From GCA-003244245 sp050700055 (GTDB lineage: Bacteria; Actinomycetota; Actinomycetes; Mycobacteriales; Pseudonocardiaceae): a DNA stretch of 64,000 nt. The stretch covers positions 1 through 64,000 of the forward strand of contig JBOHGE010000026.1 in the NCBI GenBank assembly GCA_050700055.1, in the 5' to 3' direction. The translations under genes and the position numbers were made by a program. Below, piece after piece: positions 63,701-64,000 of this stretch. The notes under the pieces are model-generated. The model made no database searches. It worked only from the letters and a program-made list of their open reading frames with translations, and had not been told where the DNA came from. Every line of letters begins with the position of its first letter. Position 1 is the stretch's first letter.

Positions 63701-64000
63701 CAGCTGGTTGTCCCCATGCCGGTCTTCCCGGGCAATGACGACGGCTTGGGTCACGTCGGGGTGCGTGCGCAGGGCAGTTTCGATCTCACCGGGCTCGATC
63801 CGGTACCCGCGAATCTTGATCTGGTCATCGACCCGGCCCACGAACTCCAAATCCCCGTCCGCGTTGTACCGGACCAGATCTCCCGTCCGGTACATGCGCT
63901 GACCCACCGGGCCGTAGGGATCAGCAACAAACCGCTGCGCAGTCAACCCCGCCCGACGCACATAACCCCGCGCTAACCCCGCCCCACCGACATACAACTC
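54794..64000 (-). CDS. NRPS-2 (5' end outside window): A-PCP, C-A-NMT-PCP, C-A-PCP-TE
   Basis: The frame is open to the right edge, starting inside an A domain. Order along the protein: end of A and PCP (DDDFFDLGGHS near plus 63405); C (HHIAGDG); A with D-A-S-T-I-A-A-V-C, Tyr/aromatic type; embedded N-methyltransferase (VLEIGVGTGLLLSQ near 60260); PCP near 58985; C (HHIASDG); A with D-A-A-H-A-G-V-I-R, unlike codes I know; PCP near 55745; thioesterase (FCIHPGGG, GWSFGG). The end Tyr-NMe-type residue, one unknown residue and release make it a complete terminator. The TE is a close relative of the NRPS-B TE. No frameshift is seen in this part. AlaX, MbtH and halogenase may serve both lines. Confidence 0.92.
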   Translation of the reverse strand, partial: ELYVGGAGLARGYVRRAGLTAQRFVADPYGPVGQRMYRTGDLVRYNADGDLEFVGRVDDQIKIRGYRIEPGEIETALRTHPDVTQAVVIAREDRHGDNQLAAYVIATGDGPRPDSLREYLRQRLPHYMVPAAVVVLAELPLTPNGKLDRNALPIPEFGSAGAGRAPRTPHEQLLCELFGEVLGLTRIGVDDDFFDLGGHSLLATRLVARVRATVGVEVELRALFEAPTVAGLAARLGDAGQARLAVTRCARPEVVPLSFAQRRLWFLHQLEGPTQHGFSATYNIPMAMRLRGELDRLALRAALGDVIARHESLRTVFPELESTPGQLILSIEAAYPALPVTETSETELVEVVARAARYGFDLAVEPPVRAELFALAPDEHVLVVLVHHIAGDGWSLGPLSRDLATAYAARCHGAEPGWAPLPVQYADYTLWQHQLLGDETDPDSLLATQVAYWTGTLAGLPEQLRLPADRPRPAVASYRGDYLPVQIDAAVHRGLVGLARRGGASLFMVLHAGLAALLSRLGAGTDIAVGSPIAGRTDQALDDLIGFFVNTLVLRTDTSGDPTFTELLTRVREAALGAYAHQDVPFEYLVEVLNPARSLAHHPLFQVMLAVQNAPEGDFELPGLHVSSVAAPTGTAKFDLGFSLSERHGMDGRPEGIGGVVDYASDLFEPATVQTLVARWVRVLEAVVADPDQPISRIDILSTAERTRLLVDYNDTALPIRTACLPVLFEAQVQATPEATAVLFETTTLTYAQLNARANRLAHALIARGVGPEQIVALALPRAPELVIAILAVLKAGAGYLPVDPQYPAARIAFMLEDSQPVLLVSTTQIERDLSAGELTARLVLDDPDTLTLLDGCADTDPTGAACLLPQHPAYVIYTSGSTGVPKGVVVSHAGIASLAAAQIERFGVDAHSRVLQFASPSFDAAFSELCMSLLSGATLILASPEQLIPGPPLVEVVNRQQVTHVTLPPSALAVLPAAAGLPPAMTVITAGEACPPELVATWSPGRRMINAYGPTEATVCATMSGALCAATPLPPPIGRPITNTRGYVLDAGLAPVPVGVVGEFYIAGAGLARGYLHQPGLTAQRFVADPHGPPGTRLYRTGDVVRWRTDGNLEFLSRADEQVKLRGYRIEPGEIETLLGAHPEVARAAVVIREDRPDDKRLVGYVLAAPDTGSARNENVEHDQIGEWQQLYDSLHATAGSAVFGHDFTGWNSSYDGHPIPIAHMQEWRGHTVTRLLSRRPRRVLEIGVGTGLLLSQLASHCDTYWATDFSAPAINALAGQVEQDPELAERVVLRVQPAHDTDGLPAGLFDTVILNSVIQYFPTTDYLIEVLTHLLRLVAPGGAVFLGDVRNLRLQRPLATAIHLHRADLSIGLATLRRAVEHTILREKELLVDPDFFPALQHHLPDIAGVDIQLKRGHHHNELTRYRYDVVLHTHPITPLPLDHIPQLSWTQQINGLTELGDYLTDHRPARLRVTDVPNYRITQETTLAQALQAGSPLPDLLPTPHGTPDLLGPEAFDELGQRCGYWVGVTWSATTPDALDVVFVDTTQTTSAVPVNLYIPTSANATPLSSLTNNPTAAHATSALIAALRDHLRQQLPDYLVPAALVVVDRLPLTPSGKLDRTALPTPELSPAGTGRAPRTPQEQILSELFAEVVGLAGVGIDDDFFDLGGHSLLATRLIARIRATLGAELELRALFETPTVAGLAARLHQAGPARLALTRYERPDVVPLSFAQRRLWFLHQFEGPATGGASVTYHMPLALRLSGELNRCALQAALGDVIVRHESLRTVFPQLEGVPSQQVLDPQATWTPLAVTHTSEADLPELLAAAAQREFDLATETPLRAELFILAPDEQVLLLVVHHIASDGWSMGPLSQDLVRAYTARCHGAEPGWAPLPVQYIDYTLWQHQLLGEHTDPDSVFADQLAYWVQALAGLPEQLALPTDRPRPAVASYRGDYLTVELGPTLHQELASLARRSGASLFMVLQAGLAALLSRLGAGNDIPLGSPIAGRTDQALDDLVGFFVNTLVLRTDTSGAPTFTQLLARVRDTALAAYAHQDVPFEYLVEILNPARSLAHHPLFQIMLALQNAPEADFALPGLRVSGMGAPTHTSRFDLSVSLSEQRGEDGAPHGITGVVEYARDLFDDATVEALLARWTQLLQAAVTDPEAPISRIDILTTEERHQLLIDYNDTAAPITPATLPALFETQVRATPEALAVVCGDTTLTYERLNTHANQLAYALIARDIGPEQVVALVLPRSADMIVSILAVLKAGAAYLAVDPDYPAERIAFMLDDVQPALLLTTTPAAASIPRDTVTAALVLDDPDTVTMLGGCADTDPTNTDRAAPCVPAHPAYVIYTSGSTGHPKAVLACHHSVVNLFHDHRERIFVPAAAKVGGRRLRVAQTASFSFDASWAQLLWMLAGHELHVLDGVTWTDPHALVAYVARQHVDSVHATPSYVQLLVSEGLLDEDRWRPAVVAVGGEAVSEQLWDQLRSVKGLAALNVYGPTECTIRALTARIDHSSAPMIGRPIINTQVYVLDAGLQPVPPGAAGELHIAGAGLARGYLHRAGLTAQRFLANPYGAAGTRMYRTGDLVRWCSDGNLQFLARTDDQVKIRGFRIEPGEIETVLAAHPAVAQAAVIARQDQPDNPRLVAYLVPTTNTTTVSPDALREYLGQRLPDYLVPAAFVVLEAMPLTPHGKLHRAALPIPEFGSTGVGRAPRTPQEHLLCEVFAEVLAVPGVGIDDDFFALGGHSLLATRLVARVRTTLGVELGLRSLFEAPTVAGLAARLNMDDLDDALQVILPLRSQGCHPPLFCIHPGGGISWSYCGLMKHLGPNYPIYGVQARGLVRPQPLPTSVEEMAADYADQIRKVQPAGPYHLLGWSFGGLVAHAVATELAQHGEQTALLAILDAYPVSDISVEEPLVRNERAILAGILDCDLEILDDERVTLADVVDVLRGRDSALASLEEYHLSAVIKIMTNNGRLAIDFIPEVFHGDLLLFNSTIDRRDDGATPQVWQPYIDGAIDSYDITGKHSHMTEPGALAQIGPILAARLRDITGDTSPSHPERWP

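Noticed and set aside
13600..63900. Many long open frames on the plus strand opposite the NRPS genes (up to about 380 codons)
   Set aside because: They repeat at each module with the same relation to A/PCP/C motifs, are Arg/Gly/Pro-rich and lack ribosome binding sites; they are antisense shadows of GC-rich codon third positions.
1..64000. CRISPR arrays, rRNA genes, phage or conjugation modules
   Set aside because: No regularly spaced short repeats, rRNA-like stretches or integrase/relaxase motifs were seen on either strand.

Overview
The window is high-GC actinobacterial DNA, plausibly from the Pseudonocardiales; that placement is an inference from the gene types and was not tested. GTG/TTG starts, 4-bp start/stop overlaps, a helix-turn-helix/Hsp70-like regulator and a very large modular NRPS locus all fit. 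About 54 kb (10.7-64 kb) is a nonribosomal peptide gene cluster, almost entirely on the minus strand. The left 10.7 kb is a flank of housekeeping-type genes mixed with relics: a probable transposase tail, a broken XRE regulator, a sigma-factor tail and a glycosyltransferase N-terminus.

Left flank (1-10.7 kb): small membrane protein; decayed XRE/TPR regulator; BNR-repeat protein overlapping a MoaD/ThiS-like protein; DM13 membrane protein; RibD_C reductase; secreted DUF4394 protein; alpha/beta hydrolase; HTH/Hsp70-like membrane regulator; membrane-anchored trypsin-like protease with a frameshifted zinc-ribbon tail.

Cluster, in direction of transcription (right to left): NRPS-2 (5' end outside the window; A-PCP, C-A-NMT-PCP, C-A-PCP-TE); PhyH-type dioxygenase; zinc alcohol dehydrogenase; MbtH; P450; phenolic-type flavin halogenase; a short leader ORF; SAM methyltransferase; DrrA/DrrB-type exporter; SRPBCC protein; NRPS-A (Cs-A-PCP-C-A-PCP-E); NRPS-B (seven modules, NMT in the sixth, ending in TE); Fe(II)/2OG oxygenase; AlaX-type editing protein; O-methyltransferase. 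NRPS-A plus NRPS-B give nine modules. My reading of the specificity residues suggests acyl-Tyr-type, D-Gln, Val, hydrophobic, basic, Pro-like, Val, N-Me-Tyr-type, Val. Halogenase, P450, methyltransferases and dioxygenases would decorate the residues or precursors, and the ABC pair would export the product.

The reading frames are interrupted. NRPS-A has one in-frame TAA where every paralogous module has a sense codon; NRPS-B has two 1-nt deletions, and the protease has one apparent 1-nt insertion. Either the sequence contains errors or the locus is decaying.

The least expected structures are: (i) three promoters sharing one exact layout, heptamers of the type TTGCGCC at an 11-bp period, then 7 bp, then a -10 hexamer, which looks like a SARP-type operator set; (ii) three copies of the 5' end of an SRPBCC gene, one intact, one fused to the halogenase, and one ending in two stop codons just upstream of the methyltransferase; (iii) two complete assembly lines, each with its own paralogous thioesterase; (iv) a near 590-bp apparently identical repeat between two NRPS module boundaries.
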